Positions 36,651 through 45,654 of a stretch of DNA of 64,000 nt are shown here, in pieces. Below the pieces are notes generated by a model, which was given only the letters and a program-made list of their open reading frames with translations, had not been told where the DNA came from and did not search any database. The first letter of the stretch is position 1. The number at the start of each line of letters is the position of its first letter. The position numbers and the translations under genes were made by a program. This DNA comes from Pseudomonas sp. Leaf48. GTDB taxonomy: Bacteria > Pseudomonadota > Gammaproteobacteria > Pseudomonadales > Pseudomonadaceae. The stretch is taken from positions 401,143 through 465,142 of the forward strand of contig NZ_LMLH01000028.1 of assembly GCF_001421885.1 (NCBI RefSeq), read 5' to 3'.

Positions 36651-38986
36651 GCTGCTGGCTCCGTGACTGCAGCGGCATGTACCTGTCGACCGGCCCAGGG
36701 GGCGAGCAGGAAGCTGAAGATCAGGCCCAGGCTGACCGACAAGCCGAAGTTGCTCACCGCCGGAGTGCTCGACACCGCCAGCAGCCCGAACGACAGCCAG
36801 GTGGTCAACGCCGCCAGTAAAGTACCCAGCAGGCTCACGGCAGCGCCGCCGACTTGCTCGCGCATCAGGATCGCGTAGTCGACGCTGATCGCCGTCACCA
36901 GCAGCAGGCCGAACAGGCTGAACAGGGTCAATGGTTGCCCCAGCCAGCCGAGGCTGGCGAGGCTGCACAGCGCTGCCAGCAGCGGCAGAAAAACGATGCG
37001 CAGCGCCCCGCCGAAGCCGAATCGCAGGATCAAAACCAGCACGATCAGTACACAGGAGGCGAGTTTCAACTCTGCGGCGCTGACCTGGGTAGCGGCGAAG
37101 ACGAGGTTCAACTCACCCAGCCGATCTACCAGTTCCACGCCAGGTAAATCGTGGGTCTGGGCCCGCAGCAAGTTCGGGTTATTCACACCTTGCAGGCTGA
37201 CCATCGCCGCCACGCCATCATCGCTGGGGCCAAGCCATAGCGCTCTATAGGGCTCTGCCAGGGGGCCCGCCAATGCCGCATCGATGTCTTCGCCAGGCAA
37301 TGCCTGCAATGTTGCCAATTCGGCGCGCAACGCCTCGACCGGTACGCCGATGTCGAGCAGCGGTTGCCAGAACTGCGGCAGCTTGCTCAAGGCTTCGCGC
37401 ACTTGCTGCTGTTGGTTCTGCGGGCTGACCAACTGGTTGAGGGACAGGTAGCCCTGGAGCTTTTCCAGGTTGCGCAACTGATCCAGGCGTTCGCTCAGGG
37501 CGGTCTGGCGTTCGAGCAGTTGCTGCTGATTGGCGGCGCGTACCAGGAAGAACTGGCTGGTGGGTTGATAACCGGTGATCTGCGCGATGGTCCGGGCTTC
37601 ATCGGTCAATTGCTGCGGCGCGGCGATCCATTGGCGAATGTCGTTTTTGCTTTCGAGTTGCAGCAGGCCAGCGACACAGAAAGCGATCAGCAGCGCCAGC
37701 AACACTGGCGTGCTCACCCGTTTGAGCAGCGCTTCGCGACGGCCCAACAGGTATTCGCTCACCCGCAGCGGCCATTGCGCCGGGCGCAGGTCGGCACCCT
37801 TGAGCAGGGCCGGCAGCAGGCACACGGCAGACAAATAGGCGCCGAGCAGGCCGGCGGCAGAGAACACGGCAATCTGGGTGAGTGCCGGGAAGGGCGTCCA
37901 GGCCAGGGCCAGATAACCGATGGCGCTGGTAATCAGGCTCAGCGTGAGTCCTGGAAGGGTCAGGCGCAAAGCCGGCCAGCTGTGCCAGGGTTTCAGGCTC
38001 CAGCTCTTGGACAGGTAATGCAGCGGGTAATCGACCGCGACGCCGATCAGGCTCGAACCCAGCACCAGCGTCATCACATGCATGTGGCCAAACAGCGCCA
38101 CGCAGGCCACCGCGCCGAACAGCATGCCCACCAGCACCGGGACGAAGGCCAGCAGTACGCGCCAGCGGCGGAAGGCCAGCAGCAACAGCAAGAGAATTCC
38201 CAGCGTGGCGCCGCCACCCACCCAGGTCATTTCCCGGGCGGCCTGGCGTTGGCCTTCGGCCGCATACAGCAAGCCGCTGGCGGCCAGCAGTTGAACGTCG
38301 CTTTGCGCCGCTACTTCGCGGCCATGCTCGAGCAGGTCGGCCACTTGCAGTGGCAGGTTCATGTCGAAGGCGTTGCCGATGGTGCGTGCGCGCAGCAGCA
38401 CCCAGCTTTTACCGTTCGCGTCGGCGATCAAGGCGCCGCTGCCAATGTCCAGTTGCACTGCGCCGTGTTTCGGCTGGCTGTTCTGGATACGCCCGGTCAA
38501 CCCCAGCCAGTCATCCTGGCTCGATACCAGGCTGAAGCCGTTGAACGGGTCGAACAGCGCCTGCACTCGTTCCTGGATAAATGCGTCGGGATGTTCGGTC
38601 AATAGCGCGCGGTCTTCGGCGGACAGCATCGCCAATCGGCCTCGCAGCAACTGTGTGCGCAGTGCTGGCAAGTCGGCTTGCAGGGTCCACTGGACCTTTT
38701 CGAACAGGCCGCTGGCCTGCCATTGTTCGCCCAGTTGCTGCGCCATGGCGATGGCTTGTTGGCGATCAGAGTGGCCCACCAGCACCAGCATTTCGCGGTT
38801 CAGCGGTTCTTGTATGCGCTGTTCGGCGCGCTGCTCGAGGGCGTCAGGTGCTGTACCGGGCACCAGATCCATCAGATTGGCCGACAGCGGTGCGCCGTCA
38901 CGCCATTGCCAACCGGCGAGCGCCAGTACTGCCAGCAGCAGGGTCAGGAATAGCCACGGCAGCCTGCGCTCACTCGGCAAAGTCAT
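36647..38986 (-). CDS. MMPL/RND-family exporter (aryl polyene cluster)
   Basis: A 779-residue inner-membrane exporter with the MMPL arrangement: one N-terminal helix, a large periplasmic loop (about 35-255), five helices (about 260-400), a further helix near 425, a second large loop (about 445-640) and five closing helices. Helix motifs such as LGSSLIGVAVDYPLHYLSK and LLVTAISVDYAILMRE carry the Asp residues of the proton path. It probably extracts the aryl polyene lipid from the inner membrane and hands it to the LolA-like protein, whose gene it overlaps by 17 bases. Confidence 0.88.
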   Translation of the reverse strand: MTLPSERRLPWLFLTLLLAVLALAGWQWRDGAPLSANLMDLVPGTAPDALEQRAEQRIQEPLNREMLVLVGHSDRQQAIAMAQQLGEQWQASGLFEKVQWTLQADLPALRTQLLRGRLAMLSAEDRALLTEHPDAFIQERVQALFDPFNGFSLVSSQDDWLGLTGRIQNSQPKHGAVQLDIGSGALIADANGKSWVLLRARTIGNAFDMNLPLQVADLLEHGREVAAQSDVQLLAASGLLYAAEGQRQAAREMTWVGGGATLGILLLLLLAFRRWRVLLAFVPVLVGMLFGAVACVALFGHMHVMTLVLGSSLIGVAVDYPLHYLSKSWSLKPWHSWPALRLTLPGLTLSLITSAIGYLALAWTPFPALTQIAVFSAAGLLGAYLSAVCLLPALLKGADLRPAQWPLRVSEYLLGRREALLKRVSTPVLLALLIAFCVAGLLQLESKNDIRQWIAAPQQLTDEARTIAQITGYQPTSQFFLVRAANQQQLLERQTALSERLDQLRNLEKLQGYLSLNQLVSPQNQQQQVREALSKLPQFWQPLLDIGVPVEALRAELATLQALPGEDIDAALAGPLAEPYRALWLGPSDDGVAAMVSLQGVNNPNLLRAQTHDLPGVELVDRLGELNLVFAATQVSAAELKLASCVLIVLVLILRFGFGGALRIVFLPLLAALCSLASLGWLGQPLTLFSLFGLLLVTAISVDYAILMREQVGGAAVSLLGTLLAALTTWLSFGLLAVSSTPAVSNFGLSVSLGLIFSFLLAPWAGRQVHAAAVTEPAA

Positions 38987-39662
38987 GTTGCTCCGCTTCG
39001 CTCAACGGTTGGGCGCCGGTGCTGTCCTGCATGCGCAACAAGGTGCTGTCGCCCTGGGTTTCGAGTAGTTCGATGCTTTGCACCAGCTCGGCACCGGTGA
39101 TATTGATCCGGTTGAACACTTGCTTGAGCAGCATCGAGCGCGGCACCAGTGTGAGCTGCCAGGCTCGGGCGTCGCCACTGAGCGAGAGCTCGAAATCGCG
39201 CTGCAAGCCAGTGCTGTCACCTTGCAGCACCGAGAGGAACAGGCGGTTCTGTTCGGCGCCAGCGGCCTTGCCCGGGACCATTTGCCAGCCTGCGGCGTCA
39301 CGACGGGCAATGCCTTTTTCGTTGATTCGATAATCCTGCTGCAACGGGGTTTTCAGCAGCCACAACAATCCGTGGTTTTTCGCGAGCACGAAAGTGCCGG
39401 TGCTGGTCAGCGGCTTGGGCAGGGCGCGCAGGTGTTTTTCCTGGATGAAGTTGCCGTGAATGACCTCGGGTTTGGCCAGTTGAGTACTCAGTTGCTGCAG
39501 GTCGAATGCATGGGCCAGCCCTGGGATGCCCAGTAGTACGCAGAACACTGTAGGGGCGAGCCTGCTGGCGAAAAAGCGCAGTGTCAGGTGTCCAGCGTTA
39601 TCGTTGACGACCATCGCGAGCGTGCTCGCTCCTACAGGGGGGCGGGGGCGCCAGAAAATCAT
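38970..39662 (-). CDS. LolA-like outer membrane lipoprotein carrier (aryl polyene cluster)
   Basis: A periplasmic lipid carrier (about 185 residues mature) resembling LolA: IHGNFIQEKHLRALPKPLTSTGTFVLAKNHGLLWLLKTPL is the typical beta-sheet start. It probably ferries the polyene product to the outer membrane. The start at 39662 is supported by ATGA coupling with the thioesterase stop and a GAGG site 8 bases before; the ATG at 39614 is an alternative. Unusually, the sequence for residues about 9-40 is a REP doublet, read in frame as PVGASTLAMVVND and FFASRLAPTV, followed by the true signal core VFCVLLGIPGLAHA. Confidence 0.83.
   Translation of the reverse strand: MIFWRPRPPVGASTLAMVVNDNAGHLTLRFFASRLAPTVFCVLLGIPGLAHAFDLQQLSTQLAKPEVIHGNFIQEKHLRALPKPLTSTGTFVLAKNHGLLWLLKTPLQQDYRINEKGIARRDAAGWQMVPGKAAGAEQNRLFLSVLQGDSTGLQRDFELSLSGDARAWQLTLVPRSMLLKQVFNRINITGAELVQSIELLETQGDSTLLRMQDSTGAQPLSEAEQHDFAE
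39549..39637. repeat. REP doublet embedded in coding sequence
   Basis: Arms TGTAGGGGCGAGCCTGCTGGCG (39549-39570) and CGCGAGCGTGCTCGCTCCTACA (39615-39636) are inverted REP sequences related to those at 27649 and 43383. They lie inside the 5' end of the LolA-like gene rather than between genes, and are translated in frame as part of the leader. Confidence 0.8.
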
Positions 39663-40084
39663 GGCAGGGCCCTCGCTACGGCGTCGGTGAACACCTTGGG
39701 CGAAGCCAGTTGCATTTCGCGGCTGGCGATGTCGACGGCCACTTGCACGGAGACGGCGCGGGTCAGGCGTTCGCCGGTGTGCAGGTCGCTGATCAGGTAA
39801 TTGATCTTCAACCGGTTCTCCCATTCCACCAGATTGGCTCGTACGTTCAGCTTCTGGCCGAACACTGCACCGCGCACGTACCGCAGTTGCAGGTCGATCA
39901 CCGGCCAGGCGTAACCCGACTCGGACATGGCGTTGTAGTTGTGGCCGATCCTGTCCAGCAGCGCGCAACGGGCGACTTCCAGGTATTTGACGTAATGGCC
40001 GTGCCAGACCACGTACATGCTGTCGACGTCGAAGAACGGCACGACAATTTCAGAATCAGTGTGCAGAAATCCCTTGCTACGCAT
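39659..40084 (-). CDS. Acyl-CoA/ACP thioesterase, 4HBT family (aryl polyene cluster)
   Basis: A 141-residue hot-dog thioesterase of the 4-hydroxybenzoyl-CoA type. The catalytic Asp lies in the N-terminal motif VPFFDVDSMYVVWHGHYVKYLE (about residues 15-36). It may release or edit chains on the carrier proteins. I start it at 40084 (MRSKGFLH), giving an 8-base overlap with the ammonia-lyase stop; the longer upstream frame has no family match. Its stop overlaps the LolA-like start as ATGA. Confidence 0.88.
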   Translation of the reverse strand: MRSKGFLHTDSEIVVPFFDVDSMYVVWHGHYVKYLEVARCALLDRIGHNYNAMSESGYAWPVIDLQLRYVRGAVFGQKLNVRANLVEWENRLKINYLISDLHTGERLTRAVSVQVAVDIASREMQLASPKVFTDAVARALP

Positions 40085-41621
40085 GCAGCCTCCAGTGTTG
40101 AGCGGCGATGCGTTGCAGGCACAGGCGCAATTCGCCCTCCAGGGCACGATCTTCAATGACCGGCGCAAAGTCCTTTGCCAGTGCTTCGCGCATTTCTGCC
40201 AGCGCCGGTGGCAATGGACGGGCGTCCTCGGCCAGGCCGCGCAGCCAGACACCCTGGTTGGCTGCGAGCAATGTGGCGGCGGCTACTTGTTCGGTCAGTT
40301 CCAGCACGCGGATCGCATCGCGAGCGGCGATGGTGCCCATGCTGACCTTGTCCTGGTTGTGGCACTCGGTGGAGCGCGAAAAGACGCTCGCCGGCATGGT
40401 GTTTTTCAGCGCTTCGGCGGTCCAGGCACTGGTGCCGATCTGCACGGCCTTGAAGCCATGGTTGAGCATGGCCCGGTCGGCGCTGGCACCGGAAAGGTTG
40501 CTCGGCAGGCCGTGGTTGTAGCGCTCATCCACCAGCAATGCCAGTTGGCGATCGAGCAGGTCGGCGACGTTGGCCACCAGGTTCTTCAGGCTGTCCATGG
40601 CGAACGCGATGTGACCGCCGTAGAAGTGCCCGCCGTGCAGCACTCGCTCGGCTTCGGCGTCGATGATCGGGTTGTCGTTGGCGCTGTTGAGTTCGATCTC
40701 GATGAACGAGCGCAGCCAGTTCAGGCTGTCGGCCAGCACGCCGAGCACATGGGGTGCGCAACGCAGGGAGTAACGGTCTTGCAGGCGATGCAACGGCGCG
40801 GTCGGTGCGTCGATTGCCAGATCTTTGCGCAACCAGGCGGCGACCTGCATTTGCCCGGGGTGCGGCTTGGCGGCGAACAGACGCTCGTCGAAATGTTCCG
40901 GGTTGCCTTGCAGGGCCACCACGTTCAGCGCGGTGATCCGGGTCGCCAGTTGCAGCAGGTAGTCGGCGCGGGCATAGGCCAGGCAGGCGAGCCCGGTCAT
41001 GACGGCAGTGCCATTCATCAATGCCAACGCTTCTTTCGGGCGCAACACCAGCGGTTGCCAGCCGAGTTCGCGATGGACGTCGGCGGCTTGTCGGCGCTCG
41101 CCACGGAACAACACTTCGCGTTCGCCGGATAACGTGGCGGCGACGTAGGACAGCGGCGTCAGGTCTCCGCTGGCGCCTACTGAGCCTTCTTCGGGAATCA
41201 GCGGCAGGATGTCGTGCTCGAGGAAGGCTTGCAGGCGCTCCAGCAGTTCCACGCGTACCCCGGAAACGCCCTGGCACAGCGACTGCAAACGTGCCGCCAA
41301 CACCGCGCGGGTGGCTTGGGCGTCGAGCAGTTTGCCCAGTCCGCAGCCGTGGAAGGTGTAAAGATGACGCGGCAGGGCTTCGACATGATGCAGCGGTACC
41401 GCGACCACACAGGAGTCGCCGTAGCCGGTGGTCACACCATAGATGACGCCTTCCTTGTCCAGCAGGGAGTCGAGGAACTGCGCGCCCTTGGCGATGCGCT
41501 GGCGGAACCCGGGGTCGTCCTGCAACTGCGTTGGTGCCTGGCCGTTGGCCAGGGCCAGCACGTCTTCGATACGCAAAGGTAGTTCGCCGAAGGTTACCGG
41601 CTCAAGCGTTGGCGTCGTCAT
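40077..41621 (-). CDS. Aromatic amino acid ammonia lyase, HAL/TAL family (aryl polyene cluster)
   Basis: A 514-residue enzyme that deaminates histidine, tyrosine or phenylalanine to an unsaturated acid. The MIO cofactor triad Ala150-Ser151-Gly152 is present in GSVGASGDLTPLSYV, with the catalytic Tyr61 in YGVTTGYGD. The loop YTFHGCGLG (about 88-96) lies where substrate choice is made. In an APE cluster it most likely supplies coumarate or cinnamate as the aryl starter, but specificity is not certain. It is a second-type lyase separate from histidine catabolism, since no hut genes are near. Start at 41621 overlaps the upstream acyltransferase by 20 bases. Confidence 0.88.
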   Translation of the reverse strand: MTTPTLEPVTFGELPLRIEDVLALANGQAPTQLQDDPGFRQRIAKGAQFLDSLLDKEGVIYGVTTGYGDSCVVAVPLHHVEALPRHLYTFHGCGLGKLLDAQATRAVLAARLQSLCQGVSGVRVELLERLQAFLEHDILPLIPEEGSVGASGDLTPLSYVAATLSGEREVLFRGERRQAADVHRELGWQPLVLRPKEALALMNGTAVMTGLACLAYARADYLLQLATRITALNVVALQGNPEHFDERLFAAKPHPGQMQVAAWLRKDLAIDAPTAPLHRLQDRYSLRCAPHVLGVLADSLNWLRSFIEIELNSANDNPIIDAEAERVLHGGHFYGGHIAFAMDSLKNLVANVADLLDRQLALLVDERYNHGLPSNLSGASADRAMLNHGFKAVQIGTSAWTAEALKNTMPASVFSRSTECHNQDKVSMGTIAARDAIRVLELTEQVAAATLLAANQGVWLRGLAEDARPLPPALAEMREALAKDFAPVIEDRALEGELRLCLQRIAAQHWRLHA

Positions 41622-42549
41622 CGGTCTTCCAGAAAGGGTAAAAGTTGAACCATTGGCGTGGCGCTTCGAGGCAATAGTGACCCAGACGCTCGGCATAACG
41701 GCAAGCCCACTGATGTATGACCTGCTCGCGGTCGCTACGTTTCCAGGTGATCGCGTCGGCGAAGGGTTCCAGCGTCAGGCGGTAGTCGCCGTCGGGCTTT
41801 TTCAGGCACAGCAGCAGGTTGACCGGGCATTTCAGCAGGCCGGCCAGCAGCCACGGGCCCTGGGGGAATCTTGCCGGGTAACCGAGGAAGTCCACCGTCA
41901 CGCTGCGCCCGCCATGCAATGGCACGCGGTCGCCGGCAATCGCCAGCCACTCGCCGCGCTCCAGGCGTTCGTGGAGCTGCAGCATGATGGCGGGATCAAG
42001 TTCGCTGACCTGAATCAAGCGCAGATTGCTCGCCCCGGCCTCGCCCAACAAACGATTGAACTGCTCGGCGTGCTTGGTGTGCACCAGCACGTTCATGGTG
42101 ACTTTCTCGCCGAGTTCCGCCAGCGCGCGGCAGACTTCCAGGTTGCCCAGGTGCGCGCCCACGAGCATCTGCCCGCGAGTACCACGCAACTGAGTGCGCA
42201 GCAGCGCCGGGTCGATGATTTCGATTTGCTCGATGCTCAGCTTGCCGTTCCACACGTCGAGCTTGTCGAGCATGGAATCGGCAAAGGCCATGAACTGTCC
42301 GAAGACGCGCCAGTGGGTCGGACGCAATTCGTTGCGGCCGCTCCATTGGGCAAGGCGTTGCTGGTACTGCCAGGCGCTTTGCCGGGCGCTGCGGCCGAAC
42401 AGGAAAAAATACAACACGATGCCATACAGCAGCGGGCTCAGCAGGCGACGGCCCAGTACTTTGGCGCCGAATGCGGTGAGCTTCATCAACCAGAAACTGC
42501 CGCGCTCTTCACGGTCGGCCCAGTGCGACTTGTCGGCGCTGTTGGTCAT
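41602..42549 (-). CDS. LpxL/HtrB-like lipid acyltransferase (aryl polyene cluster)
   Basis: A 315-residue membrane-associated acyltransferase of the lauroyl/myristoyl transferase family. One N-terminal membrane helix (about 34-52) precedes the catalytic HX4E motif, His133-Glu138 in GAHLGNLE. GDRVP and FPQGPWLLA mark the later conserved blocks. It may attach the polyene acyl chain, or a normal fatty acid, to the lipid anchor. The start at 42549 forms ATGA with the glycosyltransferase stop. Confidence 0.86.
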   Translation of the reverse strand: MTNSADKSHWADREERGSFWLMKLTAFGAKVLGRRLLSPLLYGIVLYFFLFGRSARQSAWQYQQRLAQWSGRNELRPTHWRVFGQFMAFADSMLDKLDVWNGKLSIEQIEIIDPALLRTQLRGTRGQMLVGAHLGNLEVCRALAELGEKVTMNVLVHTKHAEQFNRLLGEAGASNLRLIQVSELDPAIMLQLHERLERGEWLAIAGDRVPLHGGRSVTVDFLGYPARFPQGPWLLAGLLKCPVNLLLCLKKPDGDYRLTLEPFADAITWKRSDREQVIHQWACRYAERLGHYCLEAPRQWFNFYPFWKTDDDANA

Positions 42550-43280
42550 GCTCGCCACCTTCGCCAGAGGATCGCCGGCGCGCGCAGCAACATGCCGAAG
42601 AACAACCGGGTGTGCATGCTGGAAATCAGCACGTTGTCGTGGAACAGGCGGAAATGCGATACACCATCCAGCGGGTAACGAACCCGGGTTTGCAGCCATT
42701 GCATCGGCTGATTGCGCCAGGCCAGGCGCACCAGGATGTCCGAGTCGAAGTCCATGCGCTTGCCGATCCTCGCCGACTCGATCACTGCCAGAACCGGTGG
42801 CAACGGATAGACCCGGAAGCCGCACATGGAATCGCGAATCTGCAGGGACAGGGTGTTGATCCAGACCATGACGTGGGTCAGGTATCGGGCATACAACCGG
42901 CCCTTTGGCACACTGGCGTCGAATTGCGGGTAGCCACAGATCACCGCCTGCGGATGAGCCCTGGATTGCTGGATAAACCGTTCGACGTCCTGCAGGTCGT
43001 GCTGTCCATCGGCATCCACCTGCAGGGCATGGCTGAAACCCAGGCGCGAGGCTTCGCGCAAGCCGGTCATGACCGCGCCACCCTTGCCCTGGTTGGCGGC
43101 GAGACGGATCAGGTACACCATGTCCCGCCGCGCCAGTTGGTCGAGAACCCTGGCACAGGCCGGACTGCTGGCATCGTCCACCAGGATGCACGGCAGGTTA
43201 CGGGCAATCAGCGCATCGACTACCGTGGTGATCGCGGCTTCGTGGTTGTACACCGGGATAATGGCGCAGGGGCTATGCAT
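42546..43280 (-). CDS. Family 2 glycosyltransferase (aryl polyene cluster)
   Basis: A 244-residue DPM1/WcaA-like GT-A enzyme. The N-terminal IIPVYNHEAAI, LVDDASSP (33-40), NQGKGGAVMTGL (63-74) and the DxD-like VDADGQHD (88-95) are all present. It probably transfers a sugar or sugar phosphate to the lipid part of the polyene. It has no membrane segments of its own. The start was set at MHSPCAI, which puts the first beta strand at the N terminus; the longer upstream frame runs through REP sequence. Confidence 0.87.
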   Translation of the reverse strand: MHSPCAIIPVYNHEAAITTVVDALIARNLPCILVDDASSPACARVLDQLARRDMVYLIRLAANQGKGGAVMTGLREASRLGFSHALQVDADGQHDLQDVERFIQQSRAHPQAVICGYPQFDASVPKGRLYARYLTHVMVWINTLSLQIRDSMCGFRVYPLPPVLAVIESARIGKRMDFDSDILVRLAWRNQPMQWLQTRVRYPLDGVSHFRLFHDNVLISSMHTRLFFGMLLRAPAILWRRWRA

Positions 43281-43310
43281 GGTGGCATACACCTGAAAGA
43301 CCGGGGTGCC

Positions 43311-43407
43311 TGCTTCGCGAGCAAGCCCGCTCCCACACTGGATTGCCGCAGGTCCCATGATCCACTTGCCACACCGAACCCCTGTAGGAGCGAGCATGCT
43401 CGCGATT
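43311..43407. repeat. Two inverted REP elements inside the aryl polyene operon
   Basis: TTCGCGAGCAAGCCCGCTCCC (43314-43334) and TGTAGGAGCGAGCATGCTCG (43383-43402) lie in the only sizeable gap (149 bases) of the operon, between the adenylation-dehydratase gene and the glycosyltransferase gene. The two copies belong to slightly different REP variants. They could stabilise or attenuate the downstream part of the transcript. Confidence 0.85.
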
Positions 43408-43429
43408 GAGTGCGCAGCACTCACCAAGG

Positions 43430-45112
43430 CTATGCCTCACTTGAAGCCTCCAGCAAAATCCGCCCACTGGAACAGGTAGCAGTCTCATCGCGATAGGTGA
43501 AATACAGTTTGCTGCGAGCCGAATCAAAGCGCAGGTGCAACTGGATTTCATCGCCCGGTCGTATCAGTTGCTGGAATTTCAACACTTCCATCCCGGCGAA
43601 CTTTCCCCGCAGGGTCATCAATTGCTGGCCGAGACTCAGCGCCCAGTCCACCTGTACCACGCCAGGCAACACCGGCGCGGTGGGGAAGTGGCCGCTAAAG
43701 TAGGCCAGGTCCGGCGGCACGGCCAGCTGCAGGCTCCATTCGCCATCGGTTTCGACCTGCGCCAGTACCTGTGGTGCCTTGGGGCGCGGAGCCAGCAGCA
43801 AAGACTCGACATCGACCTGAGGCAGCTTGCCCTGGGCATTCAATGGCATTTGTCGCAGCAGACGCCAGCGTCGTGGCAAGGCCACTGTTTCGCAGTGCTG
43901 GCCCAGATGTTGGCGCAGTTGTTCGGTCAATGTGCGTCGACCCTGGTTGCGCAAGGCGTGCAAGCCGGATTCACTCAGCACCAGCAATGCGCCTAGCGAA
44001 GCGCGGTTTTCCTGGATGACGCCCAGGCGCGCCTCGGCCACCCACTCATGTTGCATCAGCGCCTGTTCGAGCATGGGCAGCGAGATGCGTTTTTCTTCCA
44101 GCTTGACGATCCGGTCCAGCCGCCCGAGCAACTCGAAACGGCCATCAGCGGCAATGCGCACGGCATCGGCGGTGTGTTCGATATGGCCGCTGGGCAGGTA
44201 CGGTGAAGCGATCAGCAACGCGCCGTCACTGTCCTGGCTAAGCACGACATCCGCGAAAGGCTGCCAGGCGTCATGGCCCTGGCGCCAGGCGATGCCACCG
44301 GTTTCCGAACTGCCGAAAATCTCCAACGGCCATTGTCCAAGGCGTTCATGCAGCCGCTGCGCGGCCTCGGTCGGCAGCGCGCCACCGGAAGAAAACACTT
44401 GGCGCACGGCGCTCAACGCCGGCCAGTCAAGGTTGTCGCCCATACGCTTGAGCAGTGCCGGGCTGGCGACCCAGGCGAATGCCGGGTGCTCGCGACTGGC
44501 GCGCTGCAAGTCTTCCGGGAAAGCCAGTTGCCGACGCAGGAATGGGCGCCCGGCGCACAGCGGCCACAACAGCCGAAACAACAGACCATAGATGTGCTGG
44601 GTGGCGACGCTGCCGATGATGCACGCCGGGCCCAGTCCGGTCCCCCACAACTGCTCCAGAGCTTCAATTTCATTGGTCAGTTGGCGCAGGGTTTTCTCAA
44701 TGCGTTTGGGCTCGCCACTGGAACCGGAGGTGCACAGGCTTAGCCGGCATTGATCCGGATCCAGTGCTGCCGGGGCGAGTGGCGACTGACAGAAGTCGTT
44801 CAGATGTGCATCGTCGGGCTGATCGGTCAGCCACAGATCGACATCATTCGACCAGCGCTGGCGCGTTTGCGGTTGCAGATCGGCTGGCAGCAACACATTG
44901 ACCCCGGCACGCCAGGCACCCAACAGCGCGATCGCCAGGTCGGCGGCGTCTTCCAGGTGCACGGCTATGCGTTGCACGCCTTGGGCCTGCAAGCCAGCGG
45001 CCAGTTGCAGCGCCTGTTCGCACAAGCGGGTGTGATCCAGCTCCGGTTCGGTCGTTACGACGCGCGCCGACTGAGTCTTGAACAGCAGTTGCTCAAGTTT
45101 TATCCAGGTCAT
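43430..45112 (-). CDS. Acyl-ACP ligase (AMP-binding) fused to a FabA/FabZ-like dehydratase domain (aryl polyene cluster)
   Basis: A two-domain enzyme of 560 residues. The first 440 residues form an adenylate-forming ligase with LCTSGSSGEPKRI (127-139), an A5-like FGSSETGGIAW and the GRLDRIVKLEEKRISLP hinge. The last 100 form a hot-dog dehydratase starting LAVPPDLAYFSGHFPTAPVLPGVVQVDWAL with the active His in GHFP. It would load the aryl acid onto the carrier protein and supply one dehydration activity; in E. coli these are separate proteins (ApeH and ApeI). The start at 45112 overlaps the upstream stop as ATGA. Confidence 0.88.
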   Translation of the reverse strand: MTWIKLEQLLFKTQSARVVTTEPELDHTRLCEQALQLAAGLQAQGVQRIAVHLEDAADLAIALLGAWRAGVNVLLPADLQPQTRQRWSNDVDLWLTDQPDDAHLNDFCQSPLAPAALDPDQCRLSLCTSGSSGEPKRIEKTLRQLTNEIEALEQLWGTGLGPACIIGSVATQHIYGLLFRLLWPLCAGRPFLRRQLAFPEDLQRASREHPAFAWVASPALLKRMGDNLDWPALSAVRQVFSSGGALPTEAAQRLHERLGQWPLEIFGSSETGGIAWRQGHDAWQPFADVVLSQDSDGALLIASPYLPSGHIEHTADAVRIAADGRFELLGRLDRIVKLEEKRISLPMLEQALMQHEWVAEARLGVIQENRASLGALLVLSESGLHALRNQGRRTLTEQLRQHLGQHCETVALPRRWRLLRQMPLNAQGKLPQVDVESLLLAPRPKAPQVLAQVETDGEWSLQLAVPPDLAYFSGHFPTAPVLPGVVQVDWALSLGQQLMTLRGKFAGMEVLKFQQLIRPGDEIQLHLRFDSARSKLYFTYRDETATCSSGRILLEASSEA

Positions 45113-45654
45113 GGGCGGCCTCGTACCCGTTGTCGAATGAGCCATTCAATGGCAAACATCAGGCCTATCAATCCGTAGGAAATCAGGCCGGTGTACAGCA
45201 TCCACCAGCTCAGCGGCGCCCAAAGCGTCAGGGCGGCAGCGCACAAACCGTTGCAGAGAAAAAACAGGCACCAGGCGATGGTCACCTGACGGGTATAGCG
45301 AATGGCCCTGGCCGGCAGCCGAGGTTCACGCAGACGGGCCAGGCGCTCGATCATCGGTGGGCCGTATTTCAGGCTCAACCCGAACAGCCCCAACATGAAG
45401 GCGCTGATCAGTACCGGATACCATCGCAGCAGTGCCGGGCTATCGAGCAGCGCCAGCAGCAAACAGAACACGATTGCTGCGGTGGCCATCCACGAACTGC
45501 CAGGTCGTCGCCTGCCGGCCAGTGCCCGGGCCAGCCACAGGCTGCCCAGCAACAGGCCGAACTGCCATGGAGCAAAGTGCTCCATGCCGAAATACACGGC
45601 GAAAGGGTATAGCAGGCCCGCCAGCAACAGGCCAAGGCCGATCAATCGGCTCAT
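45109..45654 (-). CDS. COG4648-like membrane protein (aryl polyene cluster)
   Basis: A 181-residue integral membrane protein with about six helices (about 3-20, 28-42, 57-72, 76-92, 120-140, 146-166) and a basic loop RLREPRLPARAIRYTR. It resembles the conserved membrane protein found between the carrier proteins and the ligase in APE clusters (COG4648). Its function is unknown; an anchoring role for the biosynthetic complex is possible. It is coupled to both neighbours by ATGA overlaps. Confidence 0.78.
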   Translation of the reverse strand: MSRLIGLGLLLAGLLYPFAVYFGMEHFAPWQFGLLLGSLWLARALAGRRRPGSSWMATAAIVFCLLLALLDSPALLRWYPVLISAFMLGLFGLSLKYGPPMIERLARLREPRLPARAIRYTRQVTIAWCLFFLCNGLCAAALTLWAPLSWWMLYTGLISYGLIGLMFAIEWLIRQRVRGRP

